From Flexithrix dorotheae DSM 6795 (GTDB taxonomy: Bacteria; Bacteroidota; Bacteroidia; Cytophagales; Flammeovirgaceae), in the NCBI RefSeq assembly GCF_000379765.1, contig NZ_KB903436.1, positions 62,664 through 126,663 on the forward strand: a stretch of DNA of 64,000 bases, given 5' to 3'. Made by a program: the position numbers and the translations under genes. This document shows, piece after piece, positions 1 through 7,946 of the stretch; positions within the stretch are counted from its first letter, which is position 1, and each line of letters starts with the position of its first letter. The notes under the pieces were generated by a model, which made no database searches, was not told the DNA's origin, and saw only the letters and a program-made list of their open reading frames with translations.

Positions 1-2
1 CC

Positions 3-299
3 ATGATACGGATAATTTATAGCTGGAAAGTGGAGCCGGAAAAATTGGAAACTTTCATCGAAACCTGGAAAAAAACTACTAATAAAATTCATGAGGAAGT
101 GGAAGGAGCAAGAGGTAGTTTCATGTTACAGCATGAAAAAGATTCTACGGAAATAAAGACTGTTGCCAAATGGGATTCTCTGCAAGACTGGGAAGAATTT
201 TGGCATGAGGGCAATCATAGCCAAATGGGGAAAATGCATGATTTGGGAAAACGTATCTCCGTAGAAATTTTTAAGGAAATTGAGGATTTCACAAAATGA
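3..299 (+). CDS. Antibiotic biosynthesis monooxygenase (ABM)-like small protein
   Basis: Ninety-eight residues, beginning two bases into the window, so its promoter is not visible. The N-terminus (IIYSWKVEPEKLETFIETW) and the later aromatic stretch WEEFWHEG fit the ferredoxin-like dimeric alpha/beta barrel of ABM proteins, where the first strand carries the substrate-pocket residues. There is no signal peptide, so it should be cytosolic. Family members range from quinone monooxygenases to proteins of unknown function, and the substrate cannot be read from sequence. The next gene is convergent (34 bp gap), so this is the last gene of a rightward unit that starts outside the window. An upstream in-frame start outside the window is possible. 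Confidence 0.7.
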   Translation: MIRIIYSWKVEPEKLETFIETWKKTTNKIHEEVEGARGSFMLQHEKDSTEIKTVAKWDSLQDWEEFWHEGNHSQMGKMHDLGKRISVEIFKEIEDFTK

Positions 300-332
300 A
301 AAATTTGCTCAATCCAGGAAGAAAAAATTAAA

Positions 333-1376
333 TTACAGCGCCTCCAGTTTTTCTTCCAGTACTTCAGAATATTTTTCGGATAATCCCGCATAGCTTTGTA
401 CTTTTTCTTTGCCTGGATTAAACTGCAAACTGGCCAATATGGGAAAGTGATCCGAACCAGTATGGGGAAGTCTCCTGATTCCAGCCAATAGGAAATTATT
501 AGAATGAAAAATATGATCCAGTGGCCAACGGGCAAAAAAGTAATCCGCATGGAAGGTGTTAAAAAAGCCCCTACCCTTTCGAGGATCCAGAAGCCTGCTG
601 ATTTTCTGGAACATTCGTGAGGTTTTCGACCAGGCTACATCATTCAAATCCCCGGCAATGATTACCGGATTTTTGGATCTCAATGCTTTTTTTCCAACCA
701 AAATCAATTCTATATCACGCTCTGTAGACCTGTCATTTTCAGGTGGAATGGGTGGTGTGGGGTGTATCCCATAAAAATCTATCCATTGGCCTGATTGTAA
801 TTGTATTTGGGCAAATATGGAAGGAATTCCTTTCTCTACTAAAAAATTAACCCTGGCATTTTGAATGGGCAATTTGCTATAAAATAATATCCCGTAAGTA
901 TTTTCAAGAGGATATTCAATAAAATACGGATAATGGTCTTTCAAACCGGAAAGGGCTTTTTGCCATTTTTTATCTGTTTCGACCAACATCACGACATCAG
1001 GGTTTTCTCTTTCCACCAGATCAAGGGTTTTCTGGAACTTTTTGTTGTGCATATACACATTAAAAATTAAAAGACTGATCTGTTGGTCTTCATGTGATTC
1101 TTTAATCCATTTTGATTCCTTTTTTCCCAAAAAAGTATAGGGAAATATCTTTTTAATTTGGTAAAGCAAAGCAGCTGCAAGAAGCAGCACAAGAAAAACC
1201 ATTAAAGGTGAAATTTCCAAAACCAGGATTACACCTATCAGACATGCTGTTTTTATGAATAACAATTGGGGTCTTGGGAATTCCCATAAACGGAAAAACC
1301 AATGGTCTTTCTTGAAGAATGGTATAAATGTACCTATTCCAAAAATTAAGCTGGGGATGATTACTAACCATTTCAT
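333..1376 (-). CDS. Membrane-anchored endonuclease/exonuclease/phosphatase (EEP) family protein
   Basis: A 347-residue protein with hydrophobic segments in the first 90 residues (about 1-20, 40-60 and 62-75), then an EEP domain from about residue 98. EEP motifs are visible: LLIFNVYMHN, the catalytic glutamate in DVVMLVETD, the YGIHPTPP strand, AGDLND (Asp/Asn pair) and the terminal GSDHFPI with the catalytic His. Membrane-anchored EEP proteins of this layout occur widely in Bacteroidota and are usually annotated only as endonuclease/exonuclease/phosphatase. The substrate (nucleic acid, phospholipid or phosphoinositide) is not deducible; the topology suggests an extracytoplasmic active site. 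The small gene upstream on the same strand (1438-1668) may be co-transcribed. Confidence 0.85.
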   Translation of the reverse strand: MKWLVIIPSLIFGIGTFIPFFKKDHWFFRLWEFPRPQLLFIKTACLIGVILVLEISPLMVFLVLLLAAALLYQIKKIFPYTFLGKKESKWIKESHEDQQISLLIFNVYMHNKKFQKTLDLVERENPDVVMLVETDKKWQKALSGLKDHYPYFIEYPLENTYGILFYSKLPIQNARVNFLVEKGIPSIFAQIQLQSGQWIDFYGIHPTPPIPPENDRSTERDIELILVGKKALRSKNPVIIAGDLNDVAWSKTSRMFQKISRLLDPRKGRGFFNTFHADYFFARWPLDHIFHSNNFLLAGIRRLPHTGSDHFPILASLQFNPGKEKVQSYAGLSEKYSEVLEEKLEAL

Positions 1377-1437
1377 TTTCCTTACAAATGCTAAGTTTAT
1401 TTACTATTTAAATCGAATCACACGGTTTAAGGCGATG

Positions 1438-1668
1438 CTAAAACCTGTGATTGCGCATAAAATCAACTACCAGGATCATAAATGCAAACATGCTGATTGT
1501 AGCAAAAGTGACCATGTCTGCTTTCCCGGCATTTTGGGCTAATTCAAGGTTATTTTCCAAAACTTCATATTCCAGGTCAGTCCCATAAGCTTTTAGCCCA
1601 AAAACCAGCGTTCCTGTCAGGCCTATAAAAAAGAAGAAGATCGCAAATTTTTTTATTAAATCAAACAT
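1438..1668 (-). CDS. Small two-TM membrane protein, unknown function
   Basis: Seventy-six residues with a hydrophobic segment at about 6-25 (FAIFFFFIGLTGTLVFGL) and another at about 52-70 (MVTFATISMFAFMILVVDFM), joined by an acidic loop and ending in a basic tail (RNHRF). I do not recognise a named family. It lies 61 bp upstream of the EEP gene on the same strand and could be co-transcribed with it. The hydrophobicity and clean boundaries make a real gene likely. Confidence 0.6.
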   Translation of the reverse strand: MFDLIKKFAIFFFFIGLTGTLVFGLKAYGTDLEYEVLENNLELAQNAGKADMVTFATISMFAFMILVVDFMRNHRF

Positions 1669-2235
1669 TGTAGTAATTGTTATAAATGAATCATATGTTA
1701 TTTTTCAAAGTGCTGACCAATGAAAAGTCGGTTTTCAAATTAAAAATTTGAATTTGATTTAGGTGATGCCAGGCAGTAAGCAATCTGGGCTGTCTGGTTG
1801 TTTAAAGATGATTATTACTCAATTAAGCCAAAAGCATAATTATACCAAACTGGCCAGGTAAGACTTTTAAAACATAAGAGTCTTATTTTCAATTAGTTAT
1901 CGATTTAATTACTTCTTCAAATTGTCTGGAAATTTGTGTAATTTTTGAAACAATGAGGTGAATTTTCTACACCTCTATTCTCCTCTAGAGCAGCCCTAAG
2001 TTGGTTTAGGAGGCCATTTCAAAGTTTACCCTCATTCCACAACATTGTGGAATTCTGTACTCAATAAAGGATGCCTGTAATTGGGTAGTATTTCTTTTTT
2101 TTTATTTTATAAGTTATTGATAATCAGGTATAAATACTAGAATCCAGGATTTAAATTCCCAAATAAAATGTAACTGGAATAAGAATTTCAATAGAATGTG
2201 TAACACATAATACTAAACCTAAAAAAACTGAAATA
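1669..2235. other. 567-bp intergenic region with regulatory elements
   Basis: AT-rich non-coding stretch between divergent genes. It holds two dyads of the shared stress motif (1954-1971 and 2034-2053), the TGATAATCA element at 2118-2126, and a small hairpin near 1858-1885 (arms TAAGACT/AGTCTTA). No open frame in it looks coding. Confidence 0.6.
1954..2126 (+). promoter_or_regulatory. Two-part stress promoter of the 2236 gene (dyads + TGATAATCA)
   Basis: TGAGGTG-AATT-TTCTACA at 1954-1971 and the perfect inverted repeat ATTCCACAACATTGTGGAAT at 2034-2053 (9-bp arms). These are followed by TGATAATCA at 2118-2126, 109 bp before the start codon. The spacing from dyad to second element (55-65 bp) is close to that seen upstream of dps, lmo0937 and others. 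Function is inferred from recurrence only. Confidence 0.55.
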
Positions 2236-2682
2236 ATGGAAAATAAAATAGGAATAAAATATGGTATAATTAGCCTTATCGGCTATATCGTATTTTTTGG
2301 ATTAATGAAAGGATTTAATTTGGTGGAAATCATAGAACTTCGGTTTCTAAATCTGTTTATCATGATTTCGGCAGTCTGGTTGGCTATCAAAAATTATAAG
2401 AAAAATTCTTTCAACAGCTCCTTTTATTATGCTGGATTTTTAACCGGCCTGACTACTGCCATTGTTGGGGTACTCGGATTCGTGGTTTTTATGGGCGTTT
2501 ACCTTCAGTTTTTAAACCCAAACTTTATGAATTACCTGAAGGCTAACGAACCATTCGGACAGTATCTGAATCCAGTCTCTTTGATGGGTGTATTGTTTAT
2601 AGAAGGACTTGCTTCCGGCCTGATTTCCACCTTTGGGGTGATGCAATATTACAAGGCCAAAACTGAAAGTCTAAATGCCTAG
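2236..2682 (+). CDS. DUF4199-like integral membrane protein
   Basis: A 148-residue protein with four predicted membrane segments (about 8-26, 34-51, 67-92 and 118-138). Polytopic proteins of this size and pattern in Bacteroidota are annotated DUF4199, and the long aromatic loop after the third segment (QFLNPNFMNYLKANEPFGQY) fits. No catalytic motif is visible. It has its own promoter region with the shared two-part motif, which groups it with the stress genes of this window. A gap of about 140 bp separates it from the downstream protease, so the two could be one transcript or separate units. Confidence 0.7.
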   Translation: MENKIGIKYGIISLIGYIVFFGLMKGFNLVEIIELRFLNLFIMISAVWLAIKNYKKNSFNSSFYYAGFLTGLTTAIVGVLGFVVFMGVYLQFLNPNFMNYLKANEPFGQYLNPVSLMGVLFIEGLASGLISTFGVMQYYKAKTESLNA

Positions 2683-2821
2683 TTACCCAAATTTTTCAAA
2701 CTTAACAGCCCTCCGGGATGTTTTTATCTTAATAGAAGAAAAATCTAGGTAAAACCTTCTTGTAGGATTGGGAAAGCTTGCAGGAAGAATTTATAGTTCA
2801 AAATTATAAAATTTGAAACTC

Positions 2822-3913
2822 ATGAAATACGCACTTAATCTTGGTAAATTATTTGGAATATCACTAAAAGTTCACTGGACATTTGCTTTTATTTTGCTTT
2901 GGGTCACCTTCCTGAATTTAAGCTATGGACAAACGGCTATGGGAATAGCATGGGAGTTATTTTTTGTAATTTCCATATTTGGCTGTGTGGTACTTCATGA
3001 GTTAGGGCATGCCCTGGCGGCCAGAAGATTTGGCATTCCTACTAAAGATATCACACTTTATCCTATTGGTGGTGTGGCCAGGCTACAAAGTATTCCCAAA
3101 GAACCGATGAAGGAATTGGTAGTGGCTATTGCAGGGCCTGCTGTAAATGTAGTGATTGCCCTGATTTTGTTTATTGGGTTTAAATCCAATCAACAGTATA
3201 TCGAAAATTTAACACTTTTGGATGAGCCCTTATCTCTGGCTACCTTTCCCTATTATTTAATGACTGCGAATATTGTGTTGGTTATTTTCAATGCCATTCC
3301 GGCTTTTCCCATGGATGGGGGCAGGGTTTTAAGGGCTTTACTATCCATGAAGCTTCCAAGACTACAAGCTACCCGGATTGCCATGTGGATAGGACAGTTT
3401 TTTGCCGGAGTATTTATAGTGGCAGGATTGTTTTATAATCCCTTCCTGATGCTCATTGGTTTCTTTGTATTTTTTGGAGCCAGAAGCGAATATAAGTATA
3501 TTAAAAACTTCGAAAGATTTGAGCCCTATATGGTTAAAGATGCAATGAGCCAGAATTATGTCCCTGTATCCACTCAGGATACCATAAATGAGGCCATGGA
3601 AAAATTCTATAATAGTCCCGGCCAGGTGATCATTGTGGAGAAAAACGGAGTGATTTACGGAATAGTCCGCAGACACACTATTGAAAAATACCTGAAAGAC
3701 GGGCACAATAAACAAAGAAAAATTACCACCCTAATGGATAAGGAATTTGAGGTAATAGATGCCAACCAAAATCTAAATCAGGCTTATAATTACCTGATCA
3801 GAAAACGGGACAAATACTTTCCAGTAATGGTGGATAACAGAATCAGCGGGATCATTTCCTTCAACAAAATCAGGGAATTTCTGATCCTGAAAACGGAAGG
3901 TTATCAATACTAA
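2822..3913 (+). CDS. Site-2 protease family (M50) metalloprotease with CBS domains
   Basis: About 363 residues counting from the ATG at 2822; an in-frame TTG at 2813 would add three residues and is less likely. HELGH lies at residues 59-63 inside a membrane segment, and the second zinc motif (NAIPAFPMDGG, Asp at about 165) lies in a later membrane helix; both are diagnostic of S2P/SpoIVFB-like intramembrane proteases. Residues of about 235-360 form a CBS pair, which in SpoIVFB-type enzymes binds adenine nucleotides and gates the protease. The likely role is regulated intramembrane proteolysis of an anti-sigma or other membrane-bound regulator; the substrate is unknown. Confidence 0.93.
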   Translation: MKYALNLGKLFGISLKVHWTFAFILLWVTFLNLSYGQTAMGIAWELFFVISIFGCVVLHELGHALAARRFGIPTKDITLYPIGGVARLQSIPKEPMKELVVAIAGPAVNVVIALILFIGFKSNQQYIENLTLLDEPLSLATFPYYLMTANIVLVIFNAIPAFPMDGGRVLRALLSMKLPRLQATRIAMWIGQFFAGVFIVAGLFYNPFLMLIGFFVFFGARSEYKYIKNFERFEPYMVKDAMSQNYVPVSTQDTINEAMEKFYNSPGQVIIVEKNGVIYGIVRRHTIEKYLKDGHNKQRKITTLMDKEFEVIDANQNLNQAYNYLIRKRDKYFPVMVDNRISGIISFNKIREFLILKTEGYQY

Positions 3914-3966
3914 AAAACAATGCTTTAACAATTAAACCAAATTATGTTTAACCAAAAACTAAAATT

Positions 3967-4182
3967 ATGCAATACCAAAGAATTGTAAATGAAATTAAAT
4001 CAGCGAAAGAAAAAATCAGATTCGAACACCCTGAAATTTACAGACACATTAAGCAGGGCTCTCATGAAGACCTGATTAAAAAAGCCAATAATTATTCAAA
4101 GAAATATTTAAAGGAATATCTAGGCACTTTAAAAAGGATTATGCATAGCCATACCCGAAAAAGATATATAGGAATTTCATAA
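3967..4182 (+). CDS. Small basic helical protein, unknown function
   Basis: Seventy-one residues, rich in Lys, Arg and His and predicted helical (MQYQRIVNEIKSAKEKIRFE, then a Lys/Tyr-rich middle and the tail HTRKRYIGIS). There is no membrane segment or signal peptide and I recognise no family. It follows the S2P gene by 53 bp on the same strand and ends just before a strong terminator, so it is probably the last gene of that transcript. A nucleic-acid-binding role would be a guess from charge alone. Confidence 0.6.
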   Translation: MQYQRIVNEIKSAKEKIRFEHPEIYRHIKQGSHEDLIKKANNYSKKYLKEYLGTLKRIMHSHTRKRYIGIS

Positions 4183-4211
4183 AAGGTAGTTATTAGTCAA
4201 TAACAATCCAG

Positions 4212-4249
4212 AAACCTTTAGGCAAATTGCCTGAAGGTTTTTTTCTTTT
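4212..4249 (+). terminator. Intrinsic terminator
   Basis: Stem AAACCTTTAGGCA / TGCCTGAAGGTTT with a short loop and a run of T residues on the + strand, directly after the 3967-4182 gene. It closes the S2P transcript. Confidence 0.85.
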
Positions 4250-4478
4250 AGTCTGTTTTGAAATGAGTCTGACAACATTGCCTACCTTTAAAAAACTATT
4301 GAAAGCCTTCACTCAATTACCCAGCTTACTAAAGTAAAGGATTTCCTTGGGAGAATGAATAGATTTTGTTTTAGGCGATTCAATTTTGGGTTAGATGGGT
4401 CGCCCCAAAAAGTAATGGAGATTATTGGAAGAAAATTGAAGAAGCATAGCGCAAAATCTACCAACAGCAGCAAAAAAG

Positions 4479-4898
4479 TTATTCTTTAGATAGCTTCATT
4501 TTGTCCAGAATAATTTTTCTCACATCTGCAATGAAATAAAAAGCAATTATCACAAAGGCAATATAGGCTTCCTGTAACCACATGATATAAAGCAAAACCA
4601 CTAAGGCAACCGGACTTAAATAATTCAATTTATGAGATAGTGTGACAAGATAATGGCTAATTTTTGGAGAAAGCAATGATTTATACCATTCAGTGGAAAT
4701 ACTATATAAAAGCCTGAGTAAAAGGATAAAAGAAACTATTAAAACAATGCCTGTAAGTAGGTAAATGGTTTGTGTTTCAGTTCCATTTGTGGAAACTGCA
4801 AAATAAAAAAACTGGACTGTAAAAAATAAAACCAAAAGGATCACCACAGGTTGCATGAATTTTTTCCAAAGTTCCAGTAAAAACTCTTTTCTATTCAT
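4479..4898 (-). CDS. Four-TM membrane protein, unknown function
   Basis: A 139-residue protein with hydrophobic segments at about 15-34, 44-64, 93-108 and 110-126. Charged loops and a basic C-terminus (DVRKIILDKMKLSKE) suggest an inner-membrane protein. I recognise no domain. Its left neighbour is convergent and its right neighbour (5027-5416) is on the same strand and also a small membrane protein, with a terminator between them, so the two are separate units. The 296-bp region to its left holds only the terminator of the S2P unit and no coding sequence I can support. Confidence 0.6.
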   Translation of the reverse strand: MNRKEFLLELWKKFMQPVVILLVLFFTVQFFYFAVSTNGTETQTIYLLTGIVLIVSFILLLRLLYSISTEWYKSLLSPKISHYLVTLSHKLNYLSPVALVVLLYIMWLQEAYIAFVIIAFYFIADVRKIILDKMKLSKE

Positions 4899-4969
4899 TG
4901 GATAAGTAATTTATTAGGTGTCTGGTTTCAGTGCCTGTTCCAGGTAAGCTATAAATATTAATTGCCAAA

Positions 4970-5003
4970 AACAAAAAAGCCCCTTCATACACAAAAGGGG
5001 CTT
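4970..5003 (-). terminator. Intrinsic terminator of the 5027-5416 gene
   Basis: Read on the minus strand, stem AAGCCCCTT / AAGGGGCTT followed by a T-rich run, immediately after the stop codon of the small membrane protein. Confidence 0.85.
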
Positions 5004-5026
5004 GGTTTGGAATAAGAATAAGTGGT

Positions 5027-5416
5027 TTATGCTTTTTCTAAGACTTTTCTGGAGATGTGTTTTTTGATAAACAACTCATAGATCATAAATAACCAAAACA
5101 CAAAAACGTGGAAGGTAAATAATGTGATTTCCAGTATCATGGTGAAAGAAAATAGAGCAATATTTAACCCCAGATTGGCTGCTACTTCAGCAGCTATCCC
5201 TGACTGCGCATTGAGGTCGCTAAAAAAACCTGATTCATCACTTACCGTCTGAATATCCATAAATTGGGCAGCAATTAAAATCAGAAAAGTATAGCTCAGG
5301 AAAATAAAGAAATTGATGCCAAAAACCTTCAGGCCTTTGTGCTGACTTCCATATTCACTTTTGGCCCATAATATGACCGTTGCCAGGAAAAAAGTTGTGA
5401 GGATCAGAGTTGCCAT
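5027..5416 (-). CDS. Three-TM membrane protein, unknown function
   Basis: A 129-residue protein with membrane segments at about 2-15, 30-48 and 84-112 (the last long and aromatic, FTMILEITLFTFHVFVFWLF). A soluble loop of about 30 residues (DIQTVSDESGFFSDLNAQSG) sits between the second and third segments. It ends in a basic tail. No catalytic residues or family recognised. It is bounded by a clear terminator downstream and about 115 bp of spacer upstream, so it is probably monocistronic. Confidence 0.6.
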   Translation of the reverse strand: MATLILTTFFLATVILWAKSEYGSQHKGLKVFGINFFIFLSYTFLILIAAQFMDIQTVSDESGFFSDLNAQSGIAAEVAANLGLNIALFSFTMILEITLFTFHVFVFWLFMIYELFIKKHISRKVLEKA

Positions 5417-5530
5417 AGCTATAAAAGTTTTGTTTTGGTAAAAAACCCAAAGAAACTCAATCCAGCGCTAAGCAAATAGAACTGAATTGAGTGGGTTGTA
5501 GATTATTTGGTGTTAAAGCGAGATTATATT

Positions 5531-5890
5531 TTAATGAGCCAATTCTTCAATTTTATTAATATCCATGATGTCATCGGCTATAAAAATTTCATCTTCCAGA
5601 TAAACTATCGGAGTTCTTAGAATATCTGGATTATTGATAATCATAGTGGCGATATCATCTTCACTATAGCTTTGAGATACATCGATCAAATCCATGTCAG
5701 GAATATTGATGTAAATCATGTCTATCAATTTTTTATTCATCTTTTCAGCTAATTCAAAAAGCTGGGTTGAAGTCAGGTTATTTTTGGAAATGTCTCTCTC
5801 CAAAAAATCCATACTTACAGCTTTTGTGTAGCCTAAAAGCTTTTTATCGAGCAGTTTTCTACTATTATAAATAAAATGGTTTGGTTCCAT
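5531..5890 (-). CDS. ArsC/Spx-like thioredoxin-fold protein lacking the N-terminal cysteine
   Basis: A 119-residue cytosolic protein. The C-terminal half (NNPDILRTPIVYLEDEIFIADD) matches the conserved core of the arsenate reductase/Spx family, in which an Arg-(Thr/Arg)-Pro segment faces the active site. In true ArsC enzymes the first loop carries a nucleophilic Cys; here the corresponding loop (YNSRKLLDKK) has none, and the whole protein contains no cysteine. It therefore cannot be a thiol-based arsenate reductase. A non-catalytic role such as RNA polymerase binding (as in Spx) or protein interaction is possible but inferred. It sits 27 bp upstream of the start of a run toward lower coordinates and directly follows the mscS gene on the same strand, so co-transcription is likely. 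Confidence 0.65.
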   Translation of the reverse strand: MEPNHFIYNSRKLLDKKLLGYTKAVSMDFLERDISKNNLTSTQLFELAEKMNKKLIDMIYINIPDMDLIDVSQSYSEDDIATMIINNPDILRTPIVYLEDEIFIADDIMDINKIEELAH

Positions 5891-5917
5891 GATTTCTAGA
5901 TTTATTAATTTTGATTT

Positions 5918-6811
5918 TTAGTTATGGTTATTGGTAAATGGAGCAAGAATCTCCCTTTGATTTTTCAATTCCAGCGTACGGATTGGGAAAGGAATATTGA
6001 TATCTTTTTCATCGAATGCTTTTTTAAGTGCTTTTACTGCTTCACTCATTGCCCCAGGAGGTCCCATTTTTTCCCGGTCAATCCAAAACCAGATTTTAAA
6101 ATTGATGCTGCTGCTTCCGAATTCTTCGTATAAAACCTGCACCTCTTTTCCTTCCTGAAGGAAAGGCAGACTTGAAATAGCTTCATGAGCAGTATCTTCT
6201 GCCATCTGAAGGTCCGTGTCGTAGGCTACACCACAATTTAATTGCATCCTCCACTCCCCGGTGGTACTGTAGTTCTTAATTGGATTTTGGAAAATATCTT
6301 TGGAGGGAATCTCTATTTCCTGTCCACCAAAATTATTGATGATGGTAGAACGCAGGTTAATTTGCTTCACTTGACCAAAATAGCCATTAGTTTCTACTAC
6401 ATCTCCGATTGATATGGGTTTTTGTACGGAGATAAAAATACCAGAAAGGAAATTCGCAGTAAGATCCTGAAAAGCAAAACCAAGTGCCAGACCGATAATA
6501 CCTGCACCAGCCAGCAAGGAAGTCACTGTTTTTTGAAGGTCCAGGATGCCCAGTGCAAAAAATAACCCGATGCAAATCACTATGATGGAAACTATCTTTC
6601 CCGACAATTGCACAAGAGATTCGCCCACATGGAATTTGTGGATAATATTAATGGTGATTTTCTTAGCATACTTTGCTAAAAAGGCAAAAAATATGATAAC
6701 CAGAACCGCCAGTACAAAATTGGGAATATGACTTACAAGGGTTTCCGCCCAAAGGCTGAGTTTTTCGGTTAGTAGTCCAACTATGTTTGAGATTTCCATT
6801 GTTAAATTCAT
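5918..6811 (-). CDS. mscS: MscS-family mechanosensitive channel
   Basis: A 297-residue protein with three membrane segments. The pore-lining TM3 is visible as LLAGAGIIGLALGFAFQDLTANFLSG (split here only for identification: LLAGAGIIGLALGF then AFQDL), followed by the beta domain (IGDVVETNGYFGQVKQINLR) and a C-terminal alpha/beta domain. The length matches E. coli MscS. It should release solutes on hypo-osmotic shock. It lies upstream of the ArsC-like gene (27 bp gap) and carries the shared two-part stress promoter in its 5' region. A second paralogue lies at 34982-35881. Confidence 0.93.
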   Translation of the reverse strand: MNLTMEISNIVGLLTEKLSLWAETLVSHIPNFVLAVLVIIFFAFLAKYAKKITINIIHKFHVGESLVQLSGKIVSIIVICIGLFFALGILDLQKTVTSLLAGAGIIGLALGFAFQDLTANFLSGIFISVQKPISIGDVVETNGYFGQVKQINLRSTIINNFGGQEIEIPSKDIFQNPIKNYSTTGEWRMQLNCGVAYDTDLQMAEDTAHEAISSLPFLQEGKEVQVLYEEFGSSSINFKIWFWIDREKMGPPGAMSEAVKALKKAFDEKDINIPFPIRTLELKNQREILAPFTNNHN

Positions 6812-6882
6812 TTTTAATTATTTAAATTTCAAAAACATAAGGGAAATGATTGTACCGTAAAATACTTTGAAAATTAACCTGC

Positions 6883-6970
6883 TGATAATGAACGTTTTAA
6901 ATATTTATTAGAAAATAATTAGTGCTGATAGTTGTACTTTACTTTCTACAGATGTGGAGATTTCACCCCA
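6883..6970 (-). promoter_or_regulatory. Two-part stress promoter of mscS
   Basis: The dyad region at 6944-6970 shows TTCTACA-GA-TGTGGAG-ATTT-CACCCCA on the + strand. The second element, TGATAATGA on the + strand (TCATTATCA in transcription sense), is at 6883-6891. The gap is about 52 bp and the start codon follows 71 bp later. Confidence 0.5.
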
Positions 6971-7035
6971 GTCTAAAATCATTCATACAGTTATTCCACT
7001 GGCTTCAGGTGAGGAATCAATATTTGATTGTACCC

Positions 7036-7073
7036 CAAAAAAAAAGCAACAGCCTTTTCCAAAGCTGTTGCCC
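7036..7073 (-). terminator. Intrinsic terminator of dps
   Basis: On the minus strand, stem GCAACAGC / GCTGTTGC with a loop and a run of at least nine T residues, right after the dps stop codon. Confidence 0.9.
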
Positions 7074-7099
7074 ATAAATTTGTGTCAGGCCAGAATTTA

Positions 7100-7624
7100 T
7101 TATTTCTCTAAAAAACTTCTCCACATCCACGCATATTTCTCATGGATAGTTAGTCTTTGCGTTAATAAATCTACGGTAACTTCATCTCCTGCCTTATCGG
7201 CTACCGGTACCACTTCTCTCATTAGTCTTACCAGTTGCTCATGATCTTTTAGCAGATCTCCAATCATTTCCTTCTCTGTGGAATTCATCTTGCCATCTTT
7301 CACAAAAGCCAGTTTTGAAAACTCTTCTAATGTTCCCGGTGCGCCAGCACCAAGTGCTCTCATTCTTTCGGCCAGATCATCAATCGCAGAAAATAAATCA
7401 TTATACTGTTCCTCTGTCATTTTGTGAATAGTGTAAAAAAGATCACCTTTCACATTCCAATGATATAAATGGGTTTTCAACATCAGCAAATAACTATTTG
7501 CAATAGTTTTAGATAATCCAGAAGCTATTTCTACCCGGTCAAGCGCCTGGATACCTGTATTTAATTCAATTTTATACTTATCTTCTTCTTTAAGATTTAC
7601 TTCATTCAACTCTACTGTTTCCAT
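7100..7624 (-). CDS. dps: Dps family ferroxidase / DNA-protection protein
   Basis: A 174-residue ferritin-like protein. The intersubunit ferroxidase ligands of Dps are present with canonical spacing: His55 (in LYHWNVKG), His67, Asp82 and Glu86 (in AIDDLAERMRALG). Dps dodecamers oxidise Fe(II) with peroxide and store ferric iron, protecting DNA during starvation and oxidative stress; here the N-terminal 25 residues are acidic and lysine-rich rather than a classical basic DNA-binding tail, so DNA binding is uncertain. It is monocistronic, with a strong terminator and a textbook copy of the two-part stress promoter upstream. The FNT channel gene is divergent. Confidence 0.95.
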   Translation of the reverse strand: METVELNEVNLKEEDKYKIELNTGIQALDRVEIASGLSKTIANSYLLMLKTHLYHWNVKGDLFYTIHKMTEEQYNDLFSAIDDLAERMRALGAGAPGTLEEFSKLAFVKDGKMNSTEKEMIGDLLKDHEQLVRLMREVVPVADKAGDEVTVDLLTQRLTIHEKYAWMWRSFLEK

Positions 7625-7714
7625 TAAGTATTTTATTTTTAGTGATACATTTAATTTCAGTTGTATACTTTATGGAAAAAACTAATCCATCTTAAATGAA
7701 AATATTTTTTGATC

Positions 7715-7803
7715 TGATAATCAATTAGTTATAAATTATTAATCCAGATAAATTAATATTTATTGTCTCCATAAATCCTCATTCATGTAGAATTAATTCC
7801 TCA
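7715..7803 (-). promoter_or_regulatory. Two-part stress promoter of dps
   Basis: Dyad TGTAGAA-TTAA-TTCCTCA at 7786-7803 and TGATAATCA at 7715-7723 (palindromic, so same core on both strands), 62 bp apart; the second element ends 91 bp before the dps start. The rest of this 322-bp divergent intergenic region shows no coding sequence. Confidence 0.6.
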
Positions 7804-7946
7804 TTTTTCCGACAATTTCTACCCCTGTGCACCTGGGTAAGGGTTTTTACAAAAGGTATATTTTTAGCTGAATGAAGTTAGAGCAAAGAAGTCTTCATTT
7901 ACCTGTTTGGAGGCTTTTATACTAATCCGACAAAAAATTAAATTTA

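Noticed and set aside
1858-1885. Hairpin TAAGACT...AGTCTTA followed by TTTTC as a terminator
   Set aside because: There is no gene ending upstream of it on the + strand; it may be incidental in AT-rich DNA.
7786-7946. Assigning the dps dyad also to the divergent FNT gene
   Set aside because: No TGRTWATCA-like element lies at the right distance on the FNT side, so shared control is not supported.
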